Shown here in pieces: positions 1 to 9,242 of a stretch of 64,000 nucleotides of DNA. Each line of letters starts with the position of its first letter. The first letter of the stretch is position 1. The stretch comes from Propionimicrobium sp. PCR01-08-3 (GTDB taxonomy: Bacteria > Actinomycetota > Actinomycetes > Propionibacteriales > Propionibacteriaceae): contig NZ_CP127390.1 in the NCBI RefSeq assembly GCF_030286045.1, forward strand, positions 2,063,482 to 2,127,481. Direction: 5' to 3'. The notes under the pieces are model-generated. The model did no database searches. It saw only the letters and a program-made list of their open reading frames with translations, and had not been told where the DNA came from. Made by a program: the position numbers and the translations under genes.

Positions 1-828
1 GTGGATTCCCGCGCCCGGAAACCATTCGGGCTGGCACTGGCCGCCGGATTCTTCAGCATCATCCCGATGCCCGCCCTCACCGAGATCGGTACGGACGAGA
101 CCCGGCGGGCGCTGCGCTGGTTCCCCAGCCTCGGCGCCCTGTTCGGCCTGATTGCCGGATTGGTCGGCGCGGGCGCGTTGTGGCTGACCGGCTCGCACGT
201 TTTCGGCGCCGTGTTGGTCGTCCTGATCTGGCAGGTGCTCACCGGCGCCATGCATCTCGATGGCTTGGCGGATTGCTTCGACGGTCTGGCGGCTCTCGGC
301 AGCCGTAAAGACGGACGCGATGCTGCCCGCGCCATGGAGATCATGCATACTCCGGACACCGGGGCGATGGGTGTCGCCACGATCGTCTTGGTCCTGCTCA
401 CCCAGGTCGGTGCACTATCTGCCGCCTCCTCACCCGACGAGCTACTGACATTGGCGATCCTTGCCCCGGTGGCCGGGCGCACAGCGATCCTGGTCGCCTC
501 CCGCCCGGGTGTGCCACCGGCGCGGAAGGGCGGCTTCGGCGCTCTCTTCCACGAGATCACTCCGGTCCTTCAAATCGTGCTACAGGTGCTACTCGTTGCT
601 GTGATTGCGGCGGCCCTGGGCTGGTGGACGACCGGTTGGGCAGGAGCAGCTGCCCTGATCGTGAGCCTTGTGATCGCGCTCGGCGCGTCCATGATCTGGG
701 TGCGGCGGCTCGTCGGCACCTTCAGAGGACTCAGCGGCGATATGTTCGGCGCGATCATTGAGGTGACCACTGCGGTGATGTCGGTCGCCGGCGCCCTGGC
801 ACTGTCCGGTGCTGTACTGATCAAGTGA
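1..828 (+). CDS. cobS: Adenosylcobinamide-GDP ribazoletransferase (cobalamin synthase)
   Basis: This integral membrane enzyme joins adenosylcobinamide-GDP to alpha-ribazole (or its phosphate), the last assembly step of the cobalamin nucleotide loop. The 275-residue product is close to the usual length of about 250. The CobS signature HLDGLADCFDG lies around residues 85-95, and several hydrophobic segments follow, including residues 120-160 and 190-230. The window opens exactly on a GTG codon, about nine residues before the conserved N-terminal helix (FGLALAAGFFSIIPMP). The gene is therefore probably complete, although an upstream start cannot be excluded. The stop codon overlaps the GTG start of the next gene, which suggests translational coupling. 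Confidence 0.93.
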   Translation: MDSRARKPFGLALAAGFFSIIPMPALTEIGTDETRRALRWFPSLGALFGLIAGLVGAGALWLTGSHVFGAVLVVLIWQVLTGAMHLDGLADCFDGLAALGSRKDGRDAARAMEIMHTPDTGAMGVATIVLVLLTQVGALSAASSPDELLTLAILAPVAGRTAILVASRPGVPPARKGGFGALFHEITPVLQIVLQVLLVAVIAAALGWWTTGWAGAAALIVSLVIALGASMIWVRRLVGTFRGLSGDMFGAIIEVTTAVMSVAGALALSGAVLIK

Positions 829-2198
829 AACAGCGGATCTGGATCGTCATCGGCAGTGTCGTATTGGCGCTCATCGTCCTCGTCCTGGTCATCATGAAGC
901 CCTGGCAAGGTGGCACCAAGGGCGAACTCGAACGCATCGAGGGCGTCCAGCAGGTGACCCTCGTCAAGGGTGGTTACCAGGTGAAATTGGCACTGGACCT
1001 GTCTCCGGAAGTCTGTGGCGCAGCCTACGACCAGATCCAATCGATCATCGTCGATCAGCCGATGCTGTCTTCTCGTGCGGCCCACATTATGCAGGGGCCA
1101 CTTGCCACGGAGATCCAGAAACCCTTGCCCGGCGTCGACCCAGGACGACTCAGCGGCGGCCTCGCTGCGGTCGCACTTCAGGTCTCCGGGATCGATTCCG
1201 GCAGCATCGACCGCAATGGACTGGATGTCGAACTAAACGACAGCACCGACGCCTTGGCATGGACGCTGCGCGTGGCCGAGGACGCCGAATCGGCGGGTAT
1301 CGGAGAGACCACCCCAATCAGTGTCGGCTCTCCGGACGCTCACTACTCTCTTGATGCCGGCAGCTCCGAGCACCGGAAGCTACTCAACGACATCTCGTTC
1401 GCAATACGATCGCACGGCACGATTACGTCGATAGGACTCAGTGGGAACGGCCCTGCCGTCGAGCTGACGGCTTCGGCTCAAGTAACCGACCAGCAATCGG
1501 CGCAGGCCCTCATCGCCGCGCTCAATCAGGAATTGGCCGGGCAAGACGCCGACCACACATTGGAGCTGACCTTCCCCAACGAACTGCAGCTTACGGGGCT
1601 GGACGACCCGCAGGCTGCCCTCGAATTGGCCGACGCCATCCAGGCAACAAACGGGCTGAGTGTCAGCGAAGCGGCGACCGATATGAGCTGGTTTTCCGTA
1701 GTCGCTGACGACGCGGATACCCTCGACGGCTTCGCCGGCTATTCGTCCGGCTGGCCCATCGGCCCTGAGACTCAGCTAGCTATCGACCCCTCATCGCAGA
1801 GCAAAACCGGTGGCGCGAGCGGCACTCTCGAAGAGCTACCGTCTCGGATCCAGATTTTTCAGCAGTTCTGGAGGGCCGGTTTCCCAGAGATGAGCATCAG
1901 TGACGGGCGCGAGAATGACAACACGAATTTGACCTTCTACCTGACCGATGTCGGCAACCATGACTTCACCGATGCCACCGCCCAGCAGCAGATCATTGGT
2001 CTGATCCGCGCTCAGACTTGGGCCGGCTTGGCAGGGATTGAGATCAACGCGGCATCCGAGGCCAGTCTGCTGACGTTCACCTCCACTCAAGACGGCAAGG
2101 CCGATGTCTCTTCCTGGCCGATGACCCACGGTGACCACAAAGACGCCGAGTGGGGCCATTCCTTCGTGGACGCCTGGGACGCGACGGCGACCGGCTGA
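825..2198 (+). CDS. Membrane-anchored hypothetical protein
   Basis: I do not recognise this 457-residue protein. It starts with a GTG that overlaps the cobS stop codon (GTGA). Residues 3-25 form one hydrophobic segment (IWIVIGSVVLALIVLVLVIMK), so it is probably an N-terminally anchored extracytoplasmic protein. The rest is acidic and soluble-looking, without obvious catalytic motifs or cysteine pairs. The overlap ties its expression to cobS, but nothing in its sequence points to a cobalamin role. The gene to its right is convergent and ends 3 bp away. Confidence 0.8.
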   Translation: MKQRIWIVIGSVVLALIVLVLVIMKPWQGGTKGELERIEGVQQVTLVKGGYQVKLALDLSPEVCGAAYDQIQSIIVDQPMLSSRAAHIMQGPLATEIQKPLPGVDPGRLSGGLAAVALQVSGIDSGSIDRNGLDVELNDSTDALAWTLRVAEDAESAGIGETTPISVGSPDAHYSLDAGSSEHRKLLNDISFAIRSHGTITSIGLSGNGPAVELTASAQVTDQQSAQALIAALNQELAGQDADHTLELTFPNELQLTGLDDPQAALELADAIQATNGLSVSEAATDMSWFSVVADDADTLDGFAGYSSGWPIGPETQLAIDPSSQSKTGGASGTLEELPSRIQIFQQFWRAGFPEMSISDGRENDNTNLTFYLTDVGNHDFTDATAQQQIIGLIRAQTWAGLAGIEINAASEASLLTFTSTQDGKADVSSWPMTHGDHKDAEWGHSFVDAWDATATG

Positions 2199-2201
2199 GA
2201 T

Positions 2202-3065
2202 TCAGAACAAGCGACTGGCAATTCCTGCCGGAAGATTGCGGTAGATCGCCATCAGGGGGCCGAAGCTTGCGGGCACCCGAATCAACTGCTTTCCGTGTTC
2301 GAGTGCCCGCACGGTCGCGGTCGCAACCTGCTCGGGTGTCACCGACATCGGGACCGGCTTGCGGCCGGCGGTCATGCGTCCATTGACCGTGCCCGGACGC
2401 ACCACCAGCATCTTCACACCGGTGGGCTTCAGCGCCGCCCCGAGTTGGGTGTAATAGCCATCCATGCCGGCCTTCGACGACCCGTAGACGAAGTTCGACC
2501 GCCTGGTGCGCTCACCGGCCACCGAGCTCAGCGCGATGATCTGCCCGAATCCCTGCTCGATCATGTGCCCGGCCAATAACGAACCGACACTCAGCGCCCC
2601 GACATAGTTGGTCTGCGCGAGCCGCACCGTCGCCTGATGGTCACGCCAAGTGTGTGCGTCGTCCAAGATGCCGAAGGCGACGATCGCCACATCGACCGGC
2701 TGCTCGAAGGCCTCGTCCATGAGCCGCGGATGCCCGCCGGGATCCATCGCATCGAAGTCCAGCCACCGCACCGAATCAGCCCACGCCCGCCGGACGGCTG
2801 TGATCGCGTCGTTGCGGTAAAGCGAACCCGGGCGCCCCGCGAGCAGAACGTTGACAGTGTCATGGCCAGTTCGAGCCTCCTGTGCGCCACGAGAAGCACA
2901 CCTGCACGCAGACCTGGCCGAATGCGCATCTGCCCTGCCCTGCCGGGGCACTCGGCGGGCTTTCGAGGTGAGCGCGGAGGCTGCCGATTCAGCATTACCG
3001 GCAACAAACTCCCGCACGATCGCCAGACCGATCTCGCTGGCGCCGCCGAGGAGCAGTATCCTCAT
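2202..3065 (-). CDS. SDR-family reductase, DprE2-like, with N-terminal insertion
   Basis: This is a short-chain dehydrogenase/reductase resembling DprE2, the reductase partner in making decaprenylphosphoryl-arabinose from the ribose form. It opens with the dinucleotide-binding motif LLLGGASEIGLA. The catalytic Ser and YxxxK are visible in SSVAGERTRRSNFVYGSSKAG, and VVRPGTVNGRM follows, all as in mycobacterial DprE2. Residues of about 22-68 (AGNAES to GHD) are an Arg/Ala-rich insertion between the first helix and the second strand (VNVLLAGRPGS). I do not expect that segment in the family. No DprE1 partner is present in the window, so the substrate is inferred. The start overlaps the glnE stop by 4 bp, implying co-transcription. 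Confidence 0.78.
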   Translation of the reverse strand: MRILLLGGASEIGLAIVREFVAGNAESAASALTSKARRVPRQGRADAHSARSACRCASRGAQEARTGHDTVNVLLAGRPGSLYRNDAITAVRRAWADSVRWLDFDAMDPGGHPRLMDEAFEQPVDVAIVAFGILDDAHTWRDHQATVRLAQTNYVGALSVGSLLAGHMIEQGFGQIIALSSVAGERTRRSNFVYGSSKAGMDGYYTQLGAALKPTGVKMLVVRPGTVNGRMTAGRKPVPMSVTPEQVATATVRALEHGKQLIRVPASFGPLMAIYRNLPAGIASRLF

Positions 3066-6028
3066 CTGTCCGATCCCCAGAAAAGCCGCCCGACCACCTG
3101 AGATGCATGTCTCGCGGCTTTCGCCCAGGTATCCATGAGTTGGGACGCCTGGCCTTGCCGGTAGCCGAGCAGGGTCGCGACCGAGGCAGTCTCACGCGTA
3201 TCCGACGGCAATATCTCAGATGCCCGCCCCCGCACCAGCATCGTCTTGTTGCGCAACTGGCCGGCCATCCGCCAGGCCGTCTCCAGGGCCAGCGCGTCGG
3301 TGTCACTCACCAATCCCTCTCTACGGGCCGCCTCCAAGGCCTCAGTGGTGCCTGTCACCCGCAGACTCCTGGCAGCGCCCGCGTATTGCAGTTGGATCAG
3401 CTGCACCGTCCACTCGATATCGCTCAACCCGCCGGGCCCCAGCTTCACATTCTCGGACGCAGACCCCCGCCGCCTGGTGCGTTCGCGTTCCATGCGTCCC
3501 TTGAGGTGACGGATCTCGGCGATCTGTGCGGCATTGATACCATCTGCCGGGTACCGCCTGAAAGCCACACCGTCGAGCAGCTGCTGGGTGAGTTCGCGGT
3601 CGCCGGCACCGAAGCCGGCCCGCAACAGGGCCTGCGACTCCCAGGTGTCGCTCCACCGCTGGTAGTAGCTGAGATAGCCGCCGAGCCTGCGCACCATCGG
3701 ACCGTTCTGGCCGTCCGGGCGAAGGTCGGCATCGATACTCAGCGGCGGCTCGGGGCCGGGCCCGCCGAGCAGCGAACGCATCTTGGCGATGACCTTTGCG
3801 GCCCAGTCGACATCGGCGGGTTCGGCATCGTCCGGCACCACGAACAGGGCGTCCCCATCGGACGAATAGCCCATATCGCCGCCACCCCAACTGCCCATGG
3901 CCACCACGCCGATCGGCACCCGCCCGGCTTCCTCGCCCATCGCGATGCTCAGCGCGGCGTCCACACTGGCCCCGGCCAGGTCACTCAGCCCGCGACCGAC
4001 ATCGTCGAGTGTCATGGTGCCGAGCACATCGCCCGCCGAAATGCGGAAGAGCTCCCGAAGGCGCAGCGACCGCACCGCATTGATGGCCTGATCGGGCGAA
4101 CCCTGGTGCCGTTCCACGATTTTCGTCATGGAGACGTTCAGGTCGTCGCGGCTGCGCGGCGCACGGATCTCATCGCTGACCAGGAGCTGAGCCACCGCCG
4201 GATCCCGGCGCAGTAGGTCGCTGATATAGCGGCTGGTCGACAAGATCCTGGCAAGTCTCTCCGCCATCCAGCCCTCATCGCGCAACGCGCGCATGTACCA
4301 CGACGTCGAACCCATCTCTTCGGAGAGCCTGCGGAAACTGAGCAGCCCCAGATCGGGGTTGGGTCCCTCGCTGAACCAGCCGAGCATGGCCGGCATCAGC
4401 TGGCGTTGGATCTCCGCCGTACGGTTCAGGCCGGTCGTCAGGGCTTCGATATGTTGCAGCGCGGCGCGCGGATCGCTGAAGCCCAAAGCCAGCAGCCGGT
4501 CGCTGGCTGCCTCGGCCGACAGCTTCAGCTCGTCACCGCTCAGCCTGCTCACGGCCTCCAGCAGCGGCGAGTAGAAGACGCGTTGCTGCAGCCGCTTCAC
4601 GTGCCGGGCCACGGTGCGCCACAGATCCCACAGTTTCTTGCCGTCGTTCAGCCCCACCTGGCGAGCCAGCCTGCGCAGATCGGTGTCATCGTCGGGCATC
4701 AAATGGGTCCGGCGTAACCGGAAAAGCTGCTCCCGATGCTCCAGCACCCGCAAGAACCGGTACGACTCGTCCAGGTTGGCGCCGTCCGCGCGTCCGATGT
4801 ATCCGAACTCCATCAGCTTGGCCAACGATGGCAGCGTGGCCGCCGTGCGCAGTCTGGCATCGGCGCGTCCGTGTACCAGCTGCAGCACCTGCACGCTGAA
4901 CTCGATATCTCGCAGGCCTCCCGCGCCCAGTTTGATCTCACGTTCTTGCTCGCGGGCCGGAACCAGGTCGATGACGCGTTGCCGCATCGCCTGGGTCTCC
5001 GCCATGTAGTTGGGCTGCCCACCGACCTCCCAGACCATCGGCGAGACCATGTCACAGAACTCCTGCGCCAACGCCAGATCGCCCGCCATCGGCCGGGCCT
5101 TGAGCATGGCCTGAAACTCCCAGTTCTTCGCCCACTTTTCGTAATACGCGCGGTGCGATGCCATGGTTCGGACGAGTGGCCCGGCATTTCCATCCGGACG
5201 CAATGCGGCATCCACCTGCCAGATCGTGCCGCCCGCCGAGTGCGCCGAGCAGATCCTGGTCATGGCCGCCGCAACCTTGGTGGCGATCTGCATGGCTTCA
5301 TCGGTGTCGACGTCGTCGCCCGCGGGCTCAGCCACGTAAAGCACGTCGATGTCCGAAAGGTAGTTCAGCTCACGGGCACCGCACTTGCCCAAGCCAATCA
5401 CGCCCAGCCGAGCCTTGTGCTGATCGGGAACCGTGCCGCGCGCGCAGGCCAGCGCGATCCCCATGACCGCATCGGCCAGATCGGTCAACTCCGCCGCGAC
5501 ATCATCGACGATCTCGGCGGGCTTCGAGTGGCCGAGGTCACGGCCGGCGATGCGTACGAGCTGCACCCTGTTCGCGATTCGTAGCCGATCCGGCGCCTGC
5601 GGGTCGTCGATGACCAGGTCGTCGTCCCACGATGTTCCGGGCGCCACCGTCTGCATGACCTCGCCACGAAGCCTCTCGGCGTCCAGTCTGCGCGGGGCCA
5701 CCTTGAGCGCCCGCACCGCCTCCGGATGCGCCCGCAAGAACAGATTCAATGCCTGGCTACCGCCCAATACGGTGATCAACCGGTTCAGCCAGCTGTCATC
5801 GGCGAGGACGTCGGCAATCAATTCGGACGCGCAGTCGTCGAGGGCAGCCATACCCTGCAGCGCCAGATCGGGATCTGCCGCGCCGCCGAGCAGATCGAGC
5901 ATTCTTTCCGGGCTCGGACAGGCCGTGTGCCGGGCATCGATCGCGTCCACCATGTCCTGGGCACGACTGGCATCGCTGAAGCCCCGGCGGGCGAGATCAC
6001 CTGCTGCAGTGCTGGTGCGTCCGTTCAT
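3062..6028 (-). CDS. glnE: Bifunctional glutamine synthetase adenylyltransferase/deadenylylase
   Basis: GlnE attaches or removes AMP on glutamine synthetase and so sets its activity by nitrogen status. The 988-residue protein has the expected duplicated nucleotidyltransferase layout. The N-terminal deadenylylase half carries GLGKCGARELNYLSDIDVLYV near residues 213-233 (read in two parts) and GAGGLRDIEFSVQ. The C-terminal adenylylase half carries AMGSWGGGDMGYSSDGDALF and GPGGLSDIEWTVQ. Both halves keep the paired aspartates (SDxD), although the C-terminal loop has Ser where Lys or Arg is usual. The ATG at 6028 is preceded by TACGCT with 7 nt between, a leaderless arrangement. Synteny with glnA2 matches other actinomycetes. 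Confidence 0.95.
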   Translation of the reverse strand: MNGRTSTAAGDLARRGFSDASRAQDMVDAIDARHTACPSPERMLDLLGGAADPDLALQGMAALDDCASELIADVLADDSWLNRLITVLGGSQALNLFLRAHPEAVRALKVAPRRLDAERLRGEVMQTVAPGTSWDDDLVIDDPQAPDRLRIANRVQLVRIAGRDLGHSKPAEIVDDVAAELTDLADAVMGIALACARGTVPDQHKARLGVIGLGKCGARELNYLSDIDVLYVAEPAGDDVDTDEAMQIATKVAAAMTRICSAHSAGGTIWQVDAALRPDGNAGPLVRTMASHRAYYEKWAKNWEFQAMLKARPMAGDLALAQEFCDMVSPMVWEVGGQPNYMAETQAMRQRVIDLVPAREQEREIKLGAGGLRDIEFSVQVLQLVHGRADARLRTAATLPSLAKLMEFGYIGRADGANLDESYRFLRVLEHREQLFRLRRTHLMPDDDTDLRRLARQVGLNDGKKLWDLWRTVARHVKRLQQRVFYSPLLEAVSRLSGDELKLSAEAASDRLLALGFSDPRAALQHIEALTTGLNRTAEIQRQLMPAMLGWFSEGPNPDLGLLSFRRLSEEMGSTSWYMRALRDEGWMAERLARILSTSRYISDLLRRDPAVAQLLVSDEIRAPRSRDDLNVSMTKIVERHQGSPDQAINAVRSLRLRELFRISAGDVLGTMTLDDVGRGLSDLAGASVDAALSIAMGEEAGRVPIGVVAMGSWGGGDMGYSSDGDALFVVPDDAEPADVDWAAKVIAKMRSLLGGPGPEPPLSIDADLRPDGQNGPMVRRLGGYLSYYQRWSDTWESQALLRAGFGAGDRELTQQLLDGVAFRRYPADGINAAQIAEIRHLKGRMERERTRRRGSASENVKLGPGGLSDIEWTVQLIQLQYAGAARSLRVTGTTEALEAARREGLVSDTDALALETAWRMAGQLRNKTMLVRGRASEILPSDTRETASVATLLGYRQGQASQLMDTWAKAARHASQVVGRLFWGSDR

Positions 6029-6035
6029 GGTCGCC

Positions 6036-6041
6036 AGCGTA
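6036..6041 (-). promoter_or_regulatory. Candidate -10 element of glnE (leaderless)
   Basis: On the minus strand the hexamer TACGCT ends 7 nt before the glnE ATG. This fits the TANNNT-N6-8-start pattern seen repeatedly in this window and implies a transcript that begins at or next to the start codon. Confidence 0.5.
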
Positions 6042-6095
6042 GTCTCTTATCGTCGAAGCTCGCTTCGGGAATGGCGCCGCGCGGAAGGGATGGAG

Positions 6096-6836
6096 ATGGC
6101 AGAGCACACGCAACGGTCGCTGAATCGTATCTGCACGGCCTTCCGTGCCCAGCTGAATGCGCTCGCCGCATCGTCCGCCCAGCTGGATCGTTATCAGTTG
6201 GGCCGTTTGATGCATCTGGTCAACGGTTGTCTCGCAGACCTCGATTCGGTGGCCCGCAGCGCACCGATGACTCTCGCCGAGTATGTCCTCGAGCACTCGC
6301 TCGGCCACGACGCGATCAAGCATGAGATCGAAGGCGAGATCGGCGATGACCCGGCCTTGGTGCTGGCCAAGCAGGTGCAGCCGGCCGCCGGAGAGCTTTC
6401 CGATATCTTGGCGACCGCCGATCTGCCCGATCAGGTGGCAGGCCGCTTTGGCGCTGTTCGGACGACCGACTACCTGCGGACCGGCCTGATCGTGGCCGTG
6501 GACATCGCGTTGGCCACCTACGGGAAGGCCGAGCGACCGTCGCTGGCGGAGGCGCTCCGCACGCTCACCCAGGTGATTGCCGAGCGCTATCCGGGGCAGA
6601 CGATCGAGGTGCGAGTTCCACCGTATGCGGCGGTCCAGGTGGGAGCACTGTCGACGGCGTCCGCGCACCGACGCGGCACTCCCCCAAATGTCGTCGAGTT
6701 GACCCCCACCGCATTTTGGCAATTGGCAACCGGACGCAGCACCTGGGAGCAGATCAAATCCGGCAGCGAGCTCACCTCGTCCGGTATTCATGCCGACGAG
6801 ACGGCCCGGATGTTCCCGATACTCCGGTTGGCGTGA
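6096..6836 (+). CDS. Sterol-carrier-family / maleylpyruvate isomerase-like protein
   Basis: This 246-residue protein lies between divergent glnE and convergent glnA2. The N-terminal 150 residues look like a DinB/MDMPI-type helical bundle. The C-terminal part (QTIEVRVPPYAAVQ, RRGTPPNVVE, FWQLATGR, SGIHADET) matches the small SCP-like domain of actinobacterial 'sterol carrier family' proteins. I chose the ATG at 6096 because GGAAGG sits 7 nt upstream. The ATG at 6090 would leave no room for that ribosome-binding site. The substrate is unknown. A mycothiol link is suggested by the fold only and is inference. Confidence 0.75.
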   Translation: MAEHTQRSLNRICTAFRAQLNALAASSAQLDRYQLGRLMHLVNGCLADLDSVARSAPMTLAEYVLEHSLGHDAIKHEIEGEIGDDPALVLAKQVQPAAGELSDILATADLPDQVAGRFGAVRTTDYLRTGLIVAVDIALATYGKAERPSLAEALRTLTQVIAERYPGQTIEVRVPPYAAVQVGALSTASAHRRGTPPNVVELTPTAFWQLATGRSTWEQIKSGSELTSSGIHADETARMFPILRLA

Positions 6837-6840
6837 CTTC

Positions 6841-8175
6841 TCAGAGCTTCGGCAGCAACGTGCGCAACTCCCACGGCGTCACCTCACGCCGATAGGAATC
6901 GAATTCATTGCGCTTATTGCGCAGGAAGAAATCGAAGACGTGCTCGCCGAGGGTTTCGGCAACCAATTCGCTGTTCTCCATCAGCTCGACCGCGCCTTCG
7001 AGGTTGCGCGGCAGCGAGGTGATTCCGAGGGCCGAGCGTTCACGATCGGTGAGTGACCAGACGTCGTCCTCGGCTTCGGTCGGCAACGGCAATTCCTTCT
7101 CGATACCGTCCAGACCGGCGTTGAGCAGCAGCGCGTAGGCGAGGTAGGGATTGCACGCCGAGTCAATCGCGCGGTATTCGACGCGCGCCGAGCTCGACTT
7201 CTCCGGCTTGAACAATGGGACGCGCACCAGGGCGGAACGGTTGTTGCGTCCCCAGCAGACGTAGCTGGGTGCCTCGCCTCCCCAGGCGAGCCGCTTGTAC
7301 GAGTTGACCCACTGGTTGGTCACCGCGGTGATCTCCGCGGCATGGGCGAGCAGACCTGCGACGAAATGCTTGCCGATCTTGCTCATCCGCAATTCGTCGG
7401 TCACATCGTAGAAGGCGTTCTGATCACCCTCGAACAGGCTCATGTGGGTGTGCATGCCCGAGCCGGCATGGTCGGTGAACGGCTTCGGCATGAAGGACGC
7501 CCGGATGCCCTGAGCGATCGCCACTTCTTTGAGCACCACTTTGAAGGTCATGATGTTGTCGGCCATCGCCAACGCATCGGCGTAACGCAGGTCGATCTCA
7601 TGCTGACCAGGTGCTGCCTCATGGTGGCTGAACTCGACCGAGATACCCATCTGTTCGAGGATGTTGATGGCGTCGCGACGGAAGTCGGTGCCTTCGTCCA
7701 TGGTGTTGTGATCGAAGTATCCGCCGTTGTCCAGCGCATGTGGCTCCAGACCCGATTCAAGAGGGTTGCGCAACAAGAAGAACTCGATCTCCGGATGGGT
7801 GTAGAAGGTGAATCCCATATCCGCGGCGCGCTTCAGTGCGCGCTTGAGAACGTGCCTGGGATCGGCCATCGCAGGCGACCCATCGGGCATCGCAATGTCG
7901 CAGAACATGCGTGCGGTGCCGGCCTGAGTGCGCCAGGGCAACAGCTGGAAGGTGGCGGGATCAGGGTGCGCGATCATGTCCGCTTCGTAGATGCGGGCAT
8001 ACCCCTCGATCGCGGAACCATCGAAACCGATACCTTCGACCAGAGCGCCTTCAAGCTCAGCCGGGGCAATCGCAACGGATTTGAGGTAACCAAGCACATC
8101 GGTAAACCACAAGCGGATGAACTTGACATTGCGCTCCTCGACAGCGCGCAGAACGAACTCGGTCTGACGATCCAT
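6841..8175 (-). CDS. glnA2: Glutamine synthetase, GlnA2 type
   Basis: This 444-residue class I glutamine synthetase (glutamate + NH3 + ATP) is closest to mycobacterial GlnA2. Recognisable stretches are MDRQTEFVLRAVEERNVKFIRLWFTD (read in two parts), EGIGFDGSAIEGYARI, PEIEFFLL, EFSHHEAAPGQHEIDLRYAD, MPKPF, NRSALVRVP and EYRAIDSACNPYLAYALLL. The position that is adenylylated in GlnA1 (NLY) reads DVWSL here. Neighbouring GlnE may therefore act on another synthetase encoded elsewhere. I chose the internal ATG at 8175, since the family starts at MDRQ; a further 13 residues upstream are possible. No clear Shine-Dalgarno site precedes it, but CAGACT lies 7 nt upstream. Confidence 0.93.
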   Translation of the reverse strand: MDRQTEFVLRAVEERNVKFIRLWFTDVLGYLKSVAIAPAELEGALVEGIGFDGSAIEGYARIYEADMIAHPDPATFQLLPWRTQAGTARMFCDIAMPDGSPAMADPRHVLKRALKRAADMGFTFYTHPEIEFFLLRNPLESGLEPHALDNGGYFDHNTMDEGTDFRRDAINILEQMGISVEFSHHEAAPGQHEIDLRYADALAMADNIMTFKVVLKEVAIAQGIRASFMPKPFTDHAGSGMHTHMSLFEGDQNAFYDVTDELRMSKIGKHFVAGLLAHAAEITAVTNQWVNSYKRLAWGGEAPSYVCWGRNNRSALVRVPLFKPEKSSSARVEYRAIDSACNPYLAYALLLNAGLDGIEKELPLPTEAEDDVWSLTDRERSALGITSLPRNLEGAVELMENSELVAETLGEHVFDFFLRNKRNEFDSYRREVTPWELRTLLPKL

Positions 8176-8314
8176 GGCACCCAGTCTGCCAGCATCTTCC
8201 CCGGTTCGGTGCATGCTCCCGACACGCCATTTGTTACAGACACGAAACGAATCCCCATCCGGATCAGGACTGCACTGGTCAATGCGGTCGTCCGATCGTC
8301 GGTCCGCCCTGACA

Positions 8315-8320
8315 TAGACT
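8315..8320 (+). promoter_or_regulatory. Candidate -10 element (leaderless DUF2510 gene)
   Basis: TAGACT ends 7 nt before the ATG at 8328 and no Shine-Dalgarno sequence is present. This fits a leaderless transcript. Confidence 0.5.
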
Positions 8321-8327
8321 GCGTGAC

Positions 8328-9218
8328 ATGTCTATGCCTGGTTGGTACCCCGATCCTGCTGGCAGTCAGGGCCGTTTCCGCTACTGGAACGGCTCTGCAT
8401 GGTCCAATGAGACGACCGCTAACCCGGCAGACCCGGCACCTGGCAACGGCGGAGGTTCCCGCGATCCGGCCTCCCCTGGTAGCCGCAGCAAGACACCGCT
8501 ACTGATCGGCGGCGCGGTCATCGTCGTGGCCCTGCTCATCGTCGCATGGTTCATTTTCGGCAATAACGGCCCCGGCGGCGGGTTCGGCGGCAATGTTCCC
8601 GAAGACACGAACTCGGCGGCACCGACCGTGAGCGGCTGGGACGAGACCTCCAAGCCGACACCTCCACCGACCGACAATGCCAGCACTATCGCCTGCCCCG
8701 TGACACTCAACGACGATGACACCAGCCAAGGCAGCGACGGCCGGATCCACGGCGGCGGAATCTCGGTGGAGAAGATTTCCGGCTGGTCGAACAGCGGAAT
8801 GTACTTGCAGTGGGTGTCAGACCTGCACAGCCAGATGGATACGGTGCGGCCCGGATGGATGAGCAATATCGCGGTGGGCCAGCTCAACTACGAGGACGGC
8901 TTCGACAGCCCCGAGATCGCCGCCCGGCAATCCATGGAATGCTATGCGTCGTCCGGCTACTACGAGAACTTCACCGAACGCGTCGACCTGAAGAACGAGG
9001 CCACCACCGTTGACGGCCACGACGCCTGGTGGATGCAGTCCGAAGTACGCATCTCTTCGCCGGACATGCCCGAGATCGAGGGCGATGTCGTCGACATCAT
9101 CGTGATCGATCTTGGTGATCCCGCCCGGATGGGTATCTACTTCACCTCGGTGACCATCGGCGACGATGTCCGCCAGCAACTGGTGGACGCGTCCACGGCG
9201 TCGCTTCGAGTCGAGTGA
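8328..9218 (+). CDS. DUF2510 membrane protein
   Basis: The first 30 residues (PGWYPDPAGSQGRFRYWNGSAW) are a DUF2510 motif, found at the N-terminus of many actinobacterial membrane proteins. A Pro/Gly-rich linker follows. There is a single transmembrane segment at about residues 57-78 (LLIGGAVIVVALLIVAWFIFG), then a low-complexity stretch and a globular extracytoplasmic domain of about 170 residues with two cysteines. The topology implies a cytoplasmic DUF2510 head and an exported C-terminal domain of unknown role. The gene appears to have its own leaderless promoter. Confidence 0.82.
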   Translation: MSMPGWYPDPAGSQGRFRYWNGSAWSNETTANPADPAPGNGGGSRDPASPGSRSKTPLLIGGAVIVVALLIVAWFIFGNNGPGGGFGGNVPEDTNSAAPTVSGWDETSKPTPPPTDNASTIACPVTLNDDDTSQGSDGRIHGGGISVEKISGWSNSGMYLQWVSDLHSQMDTVRPGWMSNIAVGQLNYEDGFDSPEIAARQSMECYASSGYYENFTERVDLKNEATTVDGHDAWWMQSEVRISSPDMPEIEGDVVDIIVIDLGDPARMGIYFTSVTIGDDVRQQLVDASTASLRVE

Positions 9219-9229
9219 ATCACGGCGCC

Positions 9230-9235
9230 TAGAAT
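9230..9235 (+). promoter_or_regulatory. Candidate -10 element of map (leaderless)
   Basis: TAGAAT ends 7 nt before the GTG at 9243. This spacing is what decides between the GTG codons at 9237 and 9243 as the map start. Confidence 0.5.
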
Positions 9236-9242
9236 CGTGGGC

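Noticed and set aside
1-60. Cobalamin riboswitch upstream of cobS.
   Set aside because: The window begins at the cobS start codon, so no upstream RNA can be examined.
3107-4216. Plus-strand open frame of 369 codons opposite glnE, with others nearby.
   Set aside because: glnE motifs are continuous on the minus strand; the opposite frames are His/Arg/Pro-rich shadows.
5433-6095. Upstream extension of the SCP-family gene over the glnE 5' region.
   Set aside because: The extension is antisense to glnE coding sequence and lacks family similarity; the ATG at 6,096 has a well-placed ribosome-binding site.
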